Below are positions 1-7,754 of a DNA stretch of 14,624 nucleotides, piece after piece. The stretch covers positions 1-14,624 of the forward strand of contig CATXTO010000046.1 in assembly GCA_958402445.1 (NCBI GenBank), read 5' to 3'. Under the pieces are notes generated by a model. The model had not been told where the DNA came from. It was given only the letters and a program-made list of their open reading frames with translations, and made no database searches. This stretch comes from an uncultured Eubacteriales bacterium (GTDB lineage: Bacteria; Bacillota; Clostridia; Oscillospirales; Oscillospiraceae). A program made the position numbers and the translations under genes. Every line of letters starts with the position of its first letter. The stretch's first letter is position 1.

Positions 1-217
1 GCCGTCTGATTTTGGGGGTGTAGGGGCGCGCGCAGCTTAACCCTGCCGGACAGCTCATGGGTCCCGCTGTAGGGGCGACCTGTGGTCGCCCGCGGGCGTG
101 CAAAGCACGCCCCTACAAGGGCCGTCTGATTTTGGGGGTGTAGGGGCGCGCGCAGCTTAACCCTGCCGGACAGCTTGCCATGGGTCCCCCGCTGTAGGGG
201 CGACCTGTGGTCGCCCG
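1..217. repeat. Imperfect ~120 bp tandem duplication
   Basis: The first 55 bases recur exactly at 121-175. The following block (56-92, ending in the hairpin GGGCGACC tgt GGTCGCCC) recurs at about 176-217 with small insertions. Each copy begins GCCGTCTGAT and has a TGTAGGGGCG motif (19-28, 139-148) followed by a GC-rich stretch unlike the standard element interior, then a palindromic element. No gene is visible in 1-289. The duplication may extend left of the window edge. Confidence 0.85.
68..117 (+). repeat. Palindromic repeat element, compact form (50 bp)
   Basis: The ends are TGTAGGGGCG and CGCCCCTACA, exact inverted repeats. Inside are two hairpins: GGGCGACC tgt GGTCGCCC, and GGGCGTGC aaa GCACGCCC. 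Here they are only 2 bp apart, whereas full copies elsewhere in the window have 33-34 bp between them, so this looks like a copy that lost the spacer. No coding content. Confidence 0.8.
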
Positions 218-274
218 TTGGAGGAACTCCCCGGTTTTGAAGGGTTTGGCGGGCGAGCACAGCTCGCCCCTACA
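193..274 (+). repeat. Palindromic repeat element, full length (82 bp)
   Basis: It has the same TGTAGGGGCG...CGCCCCTACA ends and the same left hairpin as the other copies, followed by a 34-bp spacer (217-250). The right hairpin is GGGCGAGC aca GCTCGCCC. Compared with the GTGC/GCAC version at 94-112, both arms changed together, so pairing is kept. It lies just downstream of the VanW-family gene's terminator. Confidence 0.8.
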
Positions 275-289
275 GGATAGAACTATATG

Positions 290-322
290 AAAGCCCCGCC
301 CAGGTGATCTGGGCGGGGCTTT
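290..322 (-). terminator. Likely intrinsic terminator downstream of the VanW-family gene
   Basis: A perfect 14-bp inverted repeat, AAAGCCCCGCCCAG with its complement, around a 5-base loop (304-308). It sits 104 bases past the VanW stop codon. The stem is flanked by A's and T's as in bidirectional terminators, but only three T's follow on the minus strand, so its strength is uncertain. Bases 323-426 show no gene. Confidence 0.7.
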
Positions 323-426
323 GTACTAGAAAGGCCATCTTCAAACCAAACGAAATTTGCCAGCCGTATCAGACGCGAACAAAGGCTTCTTGCGCGGCAT
401 TGAAGAAAATATGGACAGATCTCTGC

Positions 427-2247
427 TTATCCGACGGCGTCCGGATTCGGCGGGTCCGTGGGTGGATCCGTGGGCGGATCGGTAGGCGGGTCCGTGGGTG
501 GATCCGTCGGCGCTTCCGTCGGTGGGGTGGTGGGGCGGGGTACCACCGCCACCACCTTATTCCGTTTACTGTAGCTGGAATCCGCCTCGAACTCCGTGGA
601 AATGAGTTCGTCGGTCTGCCGGTCATACTTGCTCTTATAGGACTTGACCTTGTAGCCCGTGTAGGCGCTCTGGATCACCTCGCCGTCGGCGTAGGAGCCG
701 TCGGTGATCTCCTTATATTCGGTCTCCCAGGAATAGGTGTCCAGGATATCATAGGTCATCTTCACATAATAATCCTTGGTCTCCGTGCCTACAAACTCAA
801 TATCCACCACGCCGTCGTGAACGGAGGCGTCGATGCGGATGGGATAATCCGTGTTGTTTTTGAATCGATAGTCCAGGGAGCCCCAATACACCGTGGCGTC
901 CATGCCGTACGGCACGTAATCCACCTTGAAGGTGTGCACCCGGCGCTCCACTATCTCCAGGTCAGCAAGCAGGGTGGCATAGTACAGCGTAGACGCCACC
1001 TGACACACGCCGCCGCCCAGCTCCTGAACCGACTGCATGCCAGAATAGACAGTCGCCTCCTTGTAGCCCTTGGCCGCGGTCCGCTCCCCAACGGTATCGT
1101 TGAAGGAGAACACGTCTCCCGGCTTCAGAATGAGGCCGTCGATGGCCTCACAGGCCAGGCGCAGGTTATTGGTCCGGTTGGAGTTGGAGGTGTGGTTCGT
1201 CTGTACGGAAGCCAGAGCATCCTTGAACAAATCGGCCTCCAGGGACGCCTTGGTCACTTTGGGAATCAAGACTTGAAATTCTATCTTCAGCTCCGTGCCA
1301 GGCTCCGCCTCCTCAATCTGCTTCTGCACAGCTTCCAAATCAAAGCCGTAACCCACGGATTCTTTGGAGGCCACATAAGTGTCCTCGTTCAAAACGGAAT
1401 CCACGGGAGCCAGACAGTATTGGTCAAAGGTTCCCTTCAAATCCGGCGCCTCGGGCAGCTCCTCTTCATAGGTGGTCTGAATGGGACTCAGGTCCGCCGC
1501 CGTATAGGCGGAGAGAATCCGCTTGTAAAGCGCCTCAGTGTCCAGGGACCGCTCCGGCGAGCCCACCGTGACGGTCATCACCTGGCCGCCCTCGATGACG
1601 ATAGGCTCTGTGGGCTCCGTGGCGTCGGGGCCTTCCTCCTCCTGCTCGTCCGGAAGCTGGTAGGGCTCCAGGTCCGGGCGCTCCCCCTCTACGGAGATGG
1701 TGGGCTGCGCCAGGGTACTGGCGATCTCACTGCCCAGCTGATTCACCGCGTCCTGAATAAACGCTGTATCCAGTTGCAGATAATCCAGGGTCTCCATGTG
1801 ATAATCCGTCAGCTTTGCCTGAGCCCGGGCCTTGGCCCGCTGAAACATGTTGCCCTCCCGGCCATGGTTGTAGGCGGCCTCCACCAAGCCGTCCACGTCC
1901 AGCTTGGCCTTGGTGTCCTCCGGCTTCAATACCAAGGACCGGTCCTGGAGCTCCACCGTCAGGGACTGGGGGTATACCGCGTCGGTCGCCTGATGCACCG
2001 CATCCTTGGCTTCCTCCGTGGTCATCCCGCCCAGGTTGATGTCAAAGGCATATACATTATCAAAAATCAAACCGTCGTCCTTGGAAAAGTTGTACAGATA
2101 AATTCCAATTCCACAGCCGGCGACCAAAATCACCGCCGCCAAAATGGACAGGGTCACGATCCATTTTTTTCGACGCCTGCCGGGATCCTCCGGCTCGGGA
2201 ACGTCGCCGCCCTCCCAACCAGCTCTGCCGTTGGCCGCGCTGGTCAC
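427..2247 (-). CDS. Membrane-anchored VanW-family protein with putative peptidoglycan-binding region
   Basis: 606 residues from the first canonical in-frame start, GTG at 2247. A short charged cytoplasmic N-terminus is followed by one membrane segment (about 29-52). A long extracellular part resembles the putative peptidoglycan-binding region that precedes VanW domains (about 60-345). The VanW domain spans about 355-490, with LKPGDVFSFND (374-384) and ELGGGVCQVASTLYYA (409-424). A G5-like segment follows (about 490-565), then a Pro-rich Thr-Asp-Pro-Pro repeat tail. VanW takes its name from vancomycin-resistance clusters, but its biochemical role is unknown; a cell-envelope role is inference. 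There are no van genes nearby, so this is not evidence of resistance. The open frame runs upstream to a TGA at 2344-2346, with a good ribosome site but no ATG, GTG or TTG near it, so the true start may be ATC at 2325 (632 residues) or ATT at 2331. Confidence 0.88.
   Translation of the reverse strand: MTSAANGRAGWEGGDVPEPEDPGRRRKKWIVTLSILAAVILVAGCGIGIYLYNFSKDDGLIFDNVYAFDINLGGMTTEEAKDAVHQATDAVYPQSLTVELQDRSLVLKPEDTKAKLDVDGLVEAAYNHGREGNMFQRAKARAQAKLTDYHMETLDYLQLDTAFIQDAVNQLGSEIASTLAQPTISVEGERPDLEPYQLPDEQEEEGPDATEPTEPIVIEGGQVMTVTVGSPERSLDTEALYKRILSAYTAADLSPIQTTYEEELPEAPDLKGTFDQYCLAPVDSVLNEDTYVASKESVGYGFDLEAVQKQIEEAEPGTELKIEFQVLIPKVTKASLEADLFKDALASVQTNHTSNSNRTNNLRLACEAIDGLILKPGDVFSFNDTVGERTAAKGYKEATVYSGMQSVQELGGGVCQVASTLYYATLLADLEIVERRVHTFKVDYVPYGMDATVYWGSLDYRFKNNTDYPIRIDASVHDGVVDIEFVGTETKDYYVKMTYDILDTYSWETEYKEITDGSYADGEVIQSAYTGYKVKSYKSKYDRQTDELISTEFEADSSYSKRNKVVAVVPRPTTPPTEAPTDPPTDPPTDPPTDPPTDPPNPDAVG
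448..531 (-). repeat. 12-bp minisatellite coding for the Thr-Asp-Pro-Pro tail
   Basis: About seven head-to-tail 12-bp units at the 3' end of the VanW-family gene encode TTPP, TEAP and then five TDPP repeats. The units nearest the stop codon are almost identical at the DNA level. The repeat keeps the reading frame, so unit number can change without breaking the protein. Pro/Thr-rich tails of this kind usually act as flexible wall-spanning linkers, but no LPxTG sorting signal follows; the protein ends NPDAVG. Confidence 0.85.
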
Positions 2248-2322
2248 GCGGCGGAAATCCGCCTCTAACCGGGCGTTTTCCTTGCTCGAGTCTCCGCGGG
2301 GCTGCTCAAATCTGCCTTTTTT

Positions 2323-2338
2323 GATGCGAATCTCTCCT
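2323..2338 (-). promoter_or_regulatory. Ribosome binding site facing non-canonical ATC/ATT codons
   Basis: On the minus strand AGGAG (2338-2334) is followed after eight bases by ATC AAA AAA (ATC at 2325-2323), in frame with the VanW-family protein. ATT at 2331-2329 is also in frame but too close to the AGGAG. No ATG, GTG or TTG in this frame lies between here and GTG 2247. That GTG has no well-spaced ribosome site: the nearest GAGG is about 14 bases away with a GCGG-ATTT-CCGC hairpin between. Confidence 0.5.
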
Positions 2339-2409
2339 ATCTTTCAGCGGAAAAACTCCGCGTAGCCGACTGACGCGCGGTGAATGCGCCGCACATTTCC
2401 TGTATAGCT

Positions 2410-2437
2410 ATTTTACCACAAAAACGACAGATTGCAA
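2410..2437 (-). promoter_or_regulatory. Putative promoter of the VanW-family gene
   Basis: On the minus strand, TTGCAA (2437-2432) and TAAAAT (2415-2410) are separated by 16 bases, and the -10 is preceded by TGG, making an extended -10. It lies in the AT-rich gap between the mfd stop and the VanW gene, about 70 bases upstream of the AGGAG site. No terminator was found after mfd, so read-through is also possible. Confidence 0.55.
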
Positions 2438-2493
2438 TTACATTTCCCCATCAATATGTAACAAATATGTGAATAGTTGGCAACAAGATTTTA

Positions 2494-5400
2494 TCAACTT
2501 CCATGGAAATTTGAATATTTTTCCACAAAAATTTTAGTCTGCCGCAGGCTATCCGCCCCGCTCAGCAAGCGCAGACGCAGGGTCGGCTGCTTGGCGTCGG
2601 CGGCAAAGAACAACCTGCTTTTGTAGTCCGGTTCGGCGCACATGGCGCTCACGCCGGCAAAGTCCAGCTCCGCCATGGTGAAGGTCACCTCCCCGGCCTT
2701 CTGGCGGATGTCACAAATTCCCACGCCCTGGGCCTTGGCCCGCAGCAGGGCGATATCCACTAGATTCAAGACGCCCTTCGGCGGCTCCCCGTACCGGTCT
2801 ACGATCTCGTCCAGCAAATCGTCCGCATCCTCCTCGCTGCGGATGGCCGCCATGCGGCGGTACAGGTCCATGCGCTCCTCCCCCCGCTCCACATAGGCCT
2901 TGTCGATGCTGGCGGTCACGTTCAGGTCGGCGGTGCACTCCGGCTCCCTGGGCCTCTCGCCCCGCTCCTCCTGGACCGCCTCCTCCAGCAGCTTCAAATA
3001 CATGTCGTAGCCTACAGACATCATATGCCCCGACTGCTCCGCGCCCAGGAGGTTGCCCGCGCCCCGGATTTCCAGGTCCCGCATGGCGATTTTAAAGCCC
3101 GATCCAAATTCCGCGAAGTCCCGGATCGCGCCCAGCCGCTTTTCCGCCACCTCTGTCAGCGCCTTGTCCGGTTTATAGGTGAAGTAGGCAAAGGCGTGCC
3201 GGTTGGAGCGGCCCACCCGGCCCCGGAGCTGATGGAGCTGGCTCAGGCCCAGTCGGTCTGCGTTTTCAATAATCAGGGTGTTCGCATTGGGGATGTCCAA
3301 GCCGGTCTCGATGATAGTGGTACACACCAGCACCTGCACCTCCCCGTCGGCCATGGCCTGCATCACGTCTCCCAGGGCGTCCTCGCTCATCTTTCCGTGG
3401 GCCACGGCGACGGTCACGCCCGGCAGACGTCGCTTCAGGCCGGAGGCGCATTGCTCAATGGTCTCCACCCGGTTGTGCAGATAAAAGACCTGGCCACCCC
3501 GCTCCAGCTCCCGGCGGATGGCGTCGTCCACAATGGCCGGGCTGTGCTCCAGCACAAAGGTCTGAACCGGGTAGCGGTCCGCCGGCGGCTCCTCAATGGT
3601 GGACATGTCCCGGATGCCGGATAGGGCCATGTTCAGAGTCCGGGGAATGGGGGTAGCCGAGAGGGTCAGCACGTCCACCCCCTTGGACAGCTCCTTCAGC
3701 CGCTCCTTGTGGCTCACGCCGAACCGCTGCTCCTCATCTACAATCAAAAGGCCCAAATCCTTGAACTCCACCGTCTTCTGCAGGAGCTTGTGGGTACCGA
3801 TGACCACGTCCACCGTGCCCGCCTTAAGATTTTGCAGGGTCCTTTTTTGCTGTGCCGCCGTTCGAAACCGACTCAAAACGTCCACGTTCACCGGGAAGCC
3901 CTGAAACCGGCCCAGAACCGTCTGATAGTGCTGCTGCGCCAGCACGGTGGTGGGCACCAGAACGGCCACCTGCTTGCTGTCCAGTACCGCCTTCATCACG
4001 GCCCGCAGCGCCACCTCGGTCTTGCCGAAGCCCACGTCGCCGCAGAGCAGCCGGTCCATAGGCGTCGGGGACTCCATATCCGCCTTGACCTCCGCAATAC
4101 ACCGGAGCTGGTCGTCCGTCTCCGGATAAGGGAAATTTTCCTCGAATTCCTTCTGCCAGGGAGAGTCGGAGGCAAAGGCGTAGCCGGACTGCCCTTTCCG
4201 GGCCGCGTAGAGCTGAATCAGCTCCCCGGCCATGTCCTTGGCCGCCTTCCGGGCCTTGGTCTTGGTCTTCTGCCAGGCGTCGGTCCCGATTTTATTGAGC
4301 CGGACCTGGGCGTCCTCGCCGCCGCCGATGTATTTGCTCACCAAATCCAGCTGGGTGGCCGGCACATACAGGGTGTCGGAGCCCTGGTAAGCGATCTTCA
4401 CGTAGTCCTTGACCGCGCCGTCCACGCGAATCTGCTCCATGGCCACAAAGCGGCCGATGCCGTAGTGGTCGTGGACCACCAGGTCCCCAGGAGACAGGTC
4501 TGTAAAGGAATTCAGCTTCTGCCGGTTGGTGCTTCCGGATTTTTTCTGCTTTCGCTTCGGCGCCTCCCGGGCCAAAAGCTGCCCTTCCGATAAAACCGCC
4601 AGACCCAGGGCGGGGTACTCCATACCGCTGGGCAGGTTTCCCTCGGCCAGGAGAATTTGCCCCGGCTGGGGAAGCTGCGTCAGGGGGAAGGCCAAAAAGG
4701 CCGACAGGCCCCGTTGGGAAAGCATCTGCTGCAGCAGTTCTCCCCGCCTCCTGGTGCCGCAGAGCACCAGCGCGGAAAAATTCATTTTTTGATAATGGGC
4801 CAGGTCCGCCGCTGCGGTTTCTAGACTGCCGCCGTAGCTGGGGAGCTGCTTGGCGGTGAAGGCCAGCAGCAGCTCCGGTGGCCGTTCCTCCGGATAGCTG
4901 GCTCCGGAGAAGGCGTCCAGATACACCACCGGCCGACCCGCCAGGCGCGAACAGAACTCCTCCCACTGGCAGATGAAATCACACAGCTCCCCGGCTACGG
5001 TTCCGGTCTGCAGCAGACTGTCCAGCTGGAGCCCCAGCTCCTGCATTCGGTCCCGGGCGGCCCGGCGCAAATTGCCGTGGTCGCACAAAACCAGCAGCGC
5101 TTCCGACGGCACATAGTCCATCGCCGTACACAGCTCCGGATATATCAGAGCCATGTACCGGTCCGCCGCCGGCATATGCAGGCCGCCCTCCAGCCTCGCC
5201 GCGTCCCGCTCCAGGGTCTCGATGAGGGGCTCGTTCCGGTTTTTCCGGCGCCTCTGCCTGGCAATCAGCCCCCGCAGATCCCGCACCAATCCCGGGGTCC
5301 CGCCTGAATGGAAGCCGGGCTGGGTCTCCGCCACCGGAAGCAGCACCACCTGGCTCACATTCTCCGTACGCCGCTGGGTGTCCGGCTCAAAAAAGCCCAT

Positions 5401-6003
5401 GGTATCCAGCTCGTCTCCAAAGAATTCGCACCGCACGGGCCTGTCCTGGGCCGGAGAGAACACATCCAGGATGCCGCCCCGCAGGGCAAATTGCCCTGGC
5501 CCCTCCACCATGGTGCAGCGGCTGTATCCGGCGCCTACCAGCTGCTCCAGGAGCTCCTCCAGGCGGTAGCTCCCCCCCACCTGGAGAGAAAACGAGGTCG
5601 AGAACAAGACCTGCCTGGGCATGGTCCGCAGGCAGAGGGACTCCCAGGATAGAATCTGCAGCCGGGTCTGGCCCCGGCCCAGGTCATAGAGCTGGCGCAG
5701 GCGGCGCTGCTCCCAGACCCGGGATACGCCTGCGGCGTCGTAAAGGGTTAGGTCCCGGCCGGGCAGCACCGGAGCCTCCAGGCCCAAAAAGGCCTTCAGC
5801 TCTCCCTGCAGCCGCTTGGCTGCCAAATCGTCCTGGCAGATCACCACCAGGGGGCGCTGCCCCTGGGCATAGAGCCCGGCGATCACGTGGGCCCGGTTGA
5901 TCTGCGACACGCCCGTCGCAGCCACCGCGGCCCCCTGGTCCGCAGCCTCCAAAAGCTTTTCGTATTCCGGCAGCCTCCGCAGCGCCGAAAGCAGCAAATC
6001 CAT
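2494..6003 (-). CDS. mfd: Transcription-repair coupling factor Mfd
   Basis: 1169 residues, in line with 1148-1177 for characterised Mfd proteins. Mfd binds RNA polymerase stalled at DNA damage, pushes it off with its ATP-driven translocase and recruits UvrA to start transcription-coupled excision repair. Visible parts: the UvrB-like N-terminal module (GQFALRGGILDVF, 170-182), the polymerase-interaction domain (PGDLVVHDHYGIGRF, 505-519), Walker A GDVGFGKT (655-662), DEEQ box (756-759), LSATPIPRTL (781-790), motifs V/VI with QLRGRVGRS (925-933), and the C-terminal regulatory domain. The open frame reaches upstream to 6264 but would overlap pth. ATG 6003 is chosen because GGAGG (6015-6011) lies 7 bases before it; ATG 6009 is only 1 base from that site. 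It is the last gene of the glmU-prs-pth-mfd run, 109 bases after pth. Confidence 0.97.
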   Translation of the reverse strand: MDLLLSALRRLPEYEKLLEAADQGAAVAATGVSQINRAHVIAGLYAQGQRPLVVICQDDLAAKRLQGELKAFLGLEAPVLPGRDLTLYDAAGVSRVWEQRRLRQLYDLGRGQTRLQILSWESLCLRTMPRQVLFSTSFSLQVGGSYRLEELLEQLVGAGYSRCTMVEGPGQFALRGGILDVFSPAQDRPVRCEFFGDELDTMGFFEPDTQRRTENVSQVVLLPVAETQPGFHSGGTPGLVRDLRGLIARQRRRKNRNEPLIETLERDAARLEGGLHMPAADRYMALIYPELCTAMDYVPSEALLVLCDHGNLRRAARDRMQELGLQLDSLLQTGTVAGELCDFICQWEEFCSRLAGRPVVYLDAFSGASYPEERPPELLLAFTAKQLPSYGGSLETAAADLAHYQKMNFSALVLCGTRRRGELLQQMLSQRGLSAFLAFPLTQLPQPGQILLAEGNLPSGMEYPALGLAVLSEGQLLAREAPKRKQKKSGSTNRQKLNSFTDLSPGDLVVHDHYGIGRFVAMEQIRVDGAVKDYVKIAYQGSDTLYVPATQLDLVSKYIGGGEDAQVRLNKIGTDAWQKTKTKARKAAKDMAGELIQLYAARKGQSGYAFASDSPWQKEFEENFPYPETDDQLRCIAEVKADMESPTPMDRLLCGDVGFGKTEVALRAVMKAVLDSKQVAVLVPTTVLAQQHYQTVLGRFQGFPVNVDVLSRFRTAAQQKRTLQNLKAGTVDVVIGTHKLLQKTVEFKDLGLLIVDEEQRFGVSHKERLKELSKGVDVLTLSATPIPRTLNMALSGIRDMSTIEEPPADRYPVQTFVLEHSPAIVDDAIRRELERGGQVFYLHNRVETIEQCASGLKRRLPGVTVAVAHGKMSEDALGDVMQAMADGEVQVLVCTTIIETGLDIPNANTLIIENADRLGLSQLHQLRGRVGRSNRHAFAYFTYKPDKALTEVAEKRLGAIRDFAEFGSGFKIAMRDLEIRGAGNLLGAEQSGHMMSVGYDMYLKLLEEAVQEERGERPREPECTADLNVTASIDKAYVERGEERMDLYRRMAAIRSEEDADDLLDEIVDRYGEPPKGVLNLVDIALLRAKAQGVGICDIRQKAGEVTFTMAELDFAGVSAMCAEPDYKSRLFFAADAKQPTLRLRLLSGADSLRQTKIFVEKYSNFHGS

Positions 6004-6010
6004 TTCCATT

Positions 6011-6015
6011 CCTCC
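6011..6015 (-). promoter_or_regulatory. Ribosome binding site that sets the mfd start
   Basis: GGAGG on the minus strand, 7 bases before ATG 6003 and 1 base before ATG 6009. This spacing supports the downstream ATG (protein beginning MDLLLSALRR) and rules out the longer frame that overlaps pth. Confidence 0.75.
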
Positions 6016-6061
6016 ATCCTTTGGCAGGCCCCCACAGGTGTTCTGCGCCCACGCAGCAACG

Positions 6062-6090
6062 CGGAAAGGGGAGAAAGACCCCCCTTTCCG
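6062..6090 (-). other. Stable hairpin between pth and mfd
   Basis: A perfect 10-bp inverted repeat, CGGAAAGGGG (6062-6071) and CCCCTTTCCG (6081-6090), with a 9-base loop. On the minus strand the stem is followed by GTTGCTGCG and not by a T run, so a standard intrinsic terminator is unlikely. It could be a partial terminator, a processing site or an mRNA stabiliser that sets mfd expression apart from the upstream genes. Confidence 0.65.
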
Positions 6091-6112
6091 TGGTTTTGTG
6101 ACAAAATTCGTT

Positions 6113-6709
6113 TTAATGGGGCGGGCCGTTAAACCGGTTGGCCGCCTCATACACCCCGTGCTCCGCAATACACAGCGCCGCTTGGGCCGCGCGCTCCAGG
6201 GCACCGCCCAAATCCCGCTCCTCCTGAACGGATAAGGTGGACAGAACCCAATCCGCCAGGTCATAGTCCGGGTGCGGCTTGGACCCGACGCCGATTTTTA
6301 CCCGGGGAAACTCCTGGCTCCCCAGCCGGGCGATGACGCTCTTGATCCCGTTGTGCCCCCCGGCGGAGCCCTCCCCCCGAATCCGAAGCCGCCCAGGGGG
6401 CAGGGAAATATCGTCAAAGAGCACAATGACCTGCTCCGGCTTTAGCTTCCAGTACCGGACGGCCTGAAAAACGGCGTCCCCGGACAGATTCATAAAGGTC
6501 TGGGGCTTCAGGAGAATCAGCTTCTTGTCTTGAAAGCCGGCCTGGCCATAGAGGCTTTGAAACTTCCCCCGGTCCACCCGGCAGGAAAGCTGGGCCGCCA
6601 GTACGTCCAGGGCCCGGAAGCCCGCGTTGTGCCGGGTCTTCTCATATTGGGGCCCGGGATTCCCAAGGCCCACAATCAAAAAATCCACAGATGGTCTTGC
6701 AAACAACAT
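6113..6709 (-). CDS. pth: Peptidyl-tRNA hydrolase
   Basis: 198 residues, a usual length for bacterial Pth. It cleaves the ester bond of peptidyl-tRNAs released from stalled ribosomes so the tRNA can be reused, and acts in the cytoplasm. Hallmarks: LIVGLGNPGPQYEKTRHNAG (11-30) with Asn17 and catalytic His27, KPQTFMNLSG (68-77), FDDISLPPG (98-106) with the conserved Asp99, and GSAGGHNGIKS (114-124). The start ATG is 8 bases past the prs stop codon with only a weak GAGTGA ribosome site, suggesting translational coupling to prs. The seven residues before the usual LIVGLG start are a slight extension; a GTG at codon 8 is possible but lacks a ribosome site. Confidence 0.96.
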   Translation of the reverse strand: MLFARPSVDFLIVGLGNPGPQYEKTRHNAGFRALDVLAAQLSCRVDRGKFQSLYGQAGFQDKKLILLKPQTFMNLSGDAVFQAVRYWKLKPEQVIVLFDDISLPPGRLRIRGEGSAGGHNGIKSVIARLGSQEFPRVKIGVGSKPHPDYDLADWVLSTLSVQEERDLGGALERAAQAALCIAEHGVYEAANRFNGPPH

Positions 6710-6717
6710 AAAATCAC

Positions 6718-7683
6718 TCAGAACAAACTAGAAATAGAAGTCTCGTTGTAAATTCGGGTGATGGCCTTGGCAAACAGGGGCGCCACGTCCAGCTGGCGAA
6801 TCTTTTTTCCCTCATAGCCCGCGGGGATGGGGATGGTATTGAGCACCATCAGCTCCTCAATGTAACCGTTCTCGATCCGCTCCATAGCCGGACCGGAGAG
6901 TACCCCGTGGGAGGCGCAGGCGTATACCTTTTCAGCGCCTCCCACCTCCACCAGGGCAGCGGCGGCATTGCACAGGGAGCCCGCGGTATCCACCATGTCG
7001 TCGTAGAGAATACAGGTCTTGCCCTTGACCTCACCGATGACGTTCATCACCTCGCAGAAGTTGGCCTTCTGCCGGCGCTTATCCACGATGGCCAGGTCCA
7101 TGTGCACCTTGCCCGCAAAGGCCCGGGCCCGGGACACAGAGCCCGCGTCCGGAGAGACCACCACAAAGTCGTCGTGGTTATACTCATCCTCGCTGAATTT
7201 ATCCATATAGTATTTTACAAAAACAGGGGTACCCAGCATATTGTCCACAGGAATGTCAAAAAAGCCCTGAATCTGCGCGGCGTGCAGGTCCATGGTCAGC
7301 ACCCGGTCCGCCCCAGCCGCCGTGATCATGTTGGCCACCAACTTGGCGGAGATGGGGTCGCGGCCCTTTGCCTTCCGGTCCTGCCTGGCATAGCCGAAAT
7401 AGGGAATCACAGCGGTGATCCGACCGGCGGAGGCCCGGCGGAACGCGTCCATCATAATGAGCAGTTCCATCAAATTGTCATTGACCGGGTTGCAGGTAGA
7501 CTGGACCACGAAGACGTCGCATCCGCGGACCGTCTCGTTGACGGAGACGGAGATCTCGCCGTCTGCGAATTTTTTTACCTCGCTGTTGCCCAGGTTCAGA
7601 CCGATTTCATCGCAGATGCCCTGCGCAAAGGCGGGGTTGGAGTTACCGCAGAATACCTTGATTTCTTTTCCATGTGCAATCAT
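6718..7683 (-). CDS. prs: Ribose-phosphate pyrophosphokinase (PRPP synthetase)
   Basis: 321 residues, close to the usual ~315. It makes phosphoribosyl pyrophosphate from ribose 5-phosphate and ATP for purine, pyrimidine, His, Trp and NAD synthesis. Seen: KVFCGNSNPAFA at the N-terminus, FADGEISVSVNETVRG (39-54), the ATP-loop RQDRK (100-104), DLHAAQIQGFF (132-142), VVSPDAGSVSRA (176-187), and the PRPP-binding loop ILYDDMVDTAGS (225-236). ATG 7683 is chosen because GTGAGG lies 9 bases upstream. The frame stays open to a GTG at 7698, but that codon has no ribosome site and overlaps this one. It follows the glmU-like gene by 71 bases and is nearly joined to pth. Confidence 0.97.
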   Translation of the reverse strand: MIAHGKEIKVFCGNSNPAFAQGICDEIGLNLGNSEVKKFADGEISVSVNETVRGCDVFVVQSTCNPVNDNLMELLIMMDAFRRASAGRITAVIPYFGYARQDRKAKGRDPISAKLVANMITAAGADRVLTMDLHAAQIQGFFDIPVDNMLGTPVFVKYYMDKFSEDEYNHDDFVVVSPDAGSVSRARAFAGKVHMDLAIVDKRRQKANFCEVMNVIGEVKGKTCILYDDMVDTAGSLCNAAAALVEVGGAEKVYACASHGVLSGPAMERIENGYIEELMVLNTIPIPAGYEGKKIRQLDVAPLFAKAITRIYNETSISSLF

Positions 7684-7698
7684 CGGGAGGTACCTCAC

Positions 7699-7722
7699 TT
7701 ATTTTTCTTTTTGAAAATCCAT
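7699..7722 (-). other. Possible 7-codon leader ORF before prs
   Basis: ATG at 7722-7720 reads Met-Asp-Phe-Gln-Lys-Glu-Lys then TAA, ending directly before the prs ribosome site. GGAG (7733-7730) lies 7 bases before this ATG and partly within the 3' arm of the hairpin at 7732-7749. Such a short frame may be chance; the codons do not resemble a known attenuation peptide. Confidence 0.2.
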
Positions 7723-7731
7723 TTATGAGCT

Positions 7732-7749
7732 CCGGCGGCAAAGCGCCGG
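7732..7749 (-). other. Hairpin between the glmU-like gene and prs
   Basis: CCGGCG and CGCCGG arms (6 bp) around a 6-base loop, starting 5 bases after the glmU-like stop codon. There is no T run after it, so it is not a typical terminator; mRNA processing or sequestration of the overlapping GGAG is possible. Confidence 0.45.
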
Positions 7750-7754
7750 TGTGC

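Noticed and set aside
427..2247. Vancomycin-resistance function for the VanW-family gene
   Set aside because: VanW-domain proteins are common in Clostridia outside resistance clusters, and no vanHAX, vanRS or related genes are present.
304..2268. A 654-codon open frame on the plus strand opposite the VanW-family gene
   Set aside because: It is antisense to a recognisable VanW protein, has a repetitive composition mirroring that gene's codons, no recognisable domain and no ribosome site. A GC-rich shadow frame.
6004..6264. N-terminal extension of Mfd by 87 codons
   Set aside because: It would overlap pth and the hairpin, does not look like Mfd sequence, and a well-spaced GGAGG supports ATG 6003.
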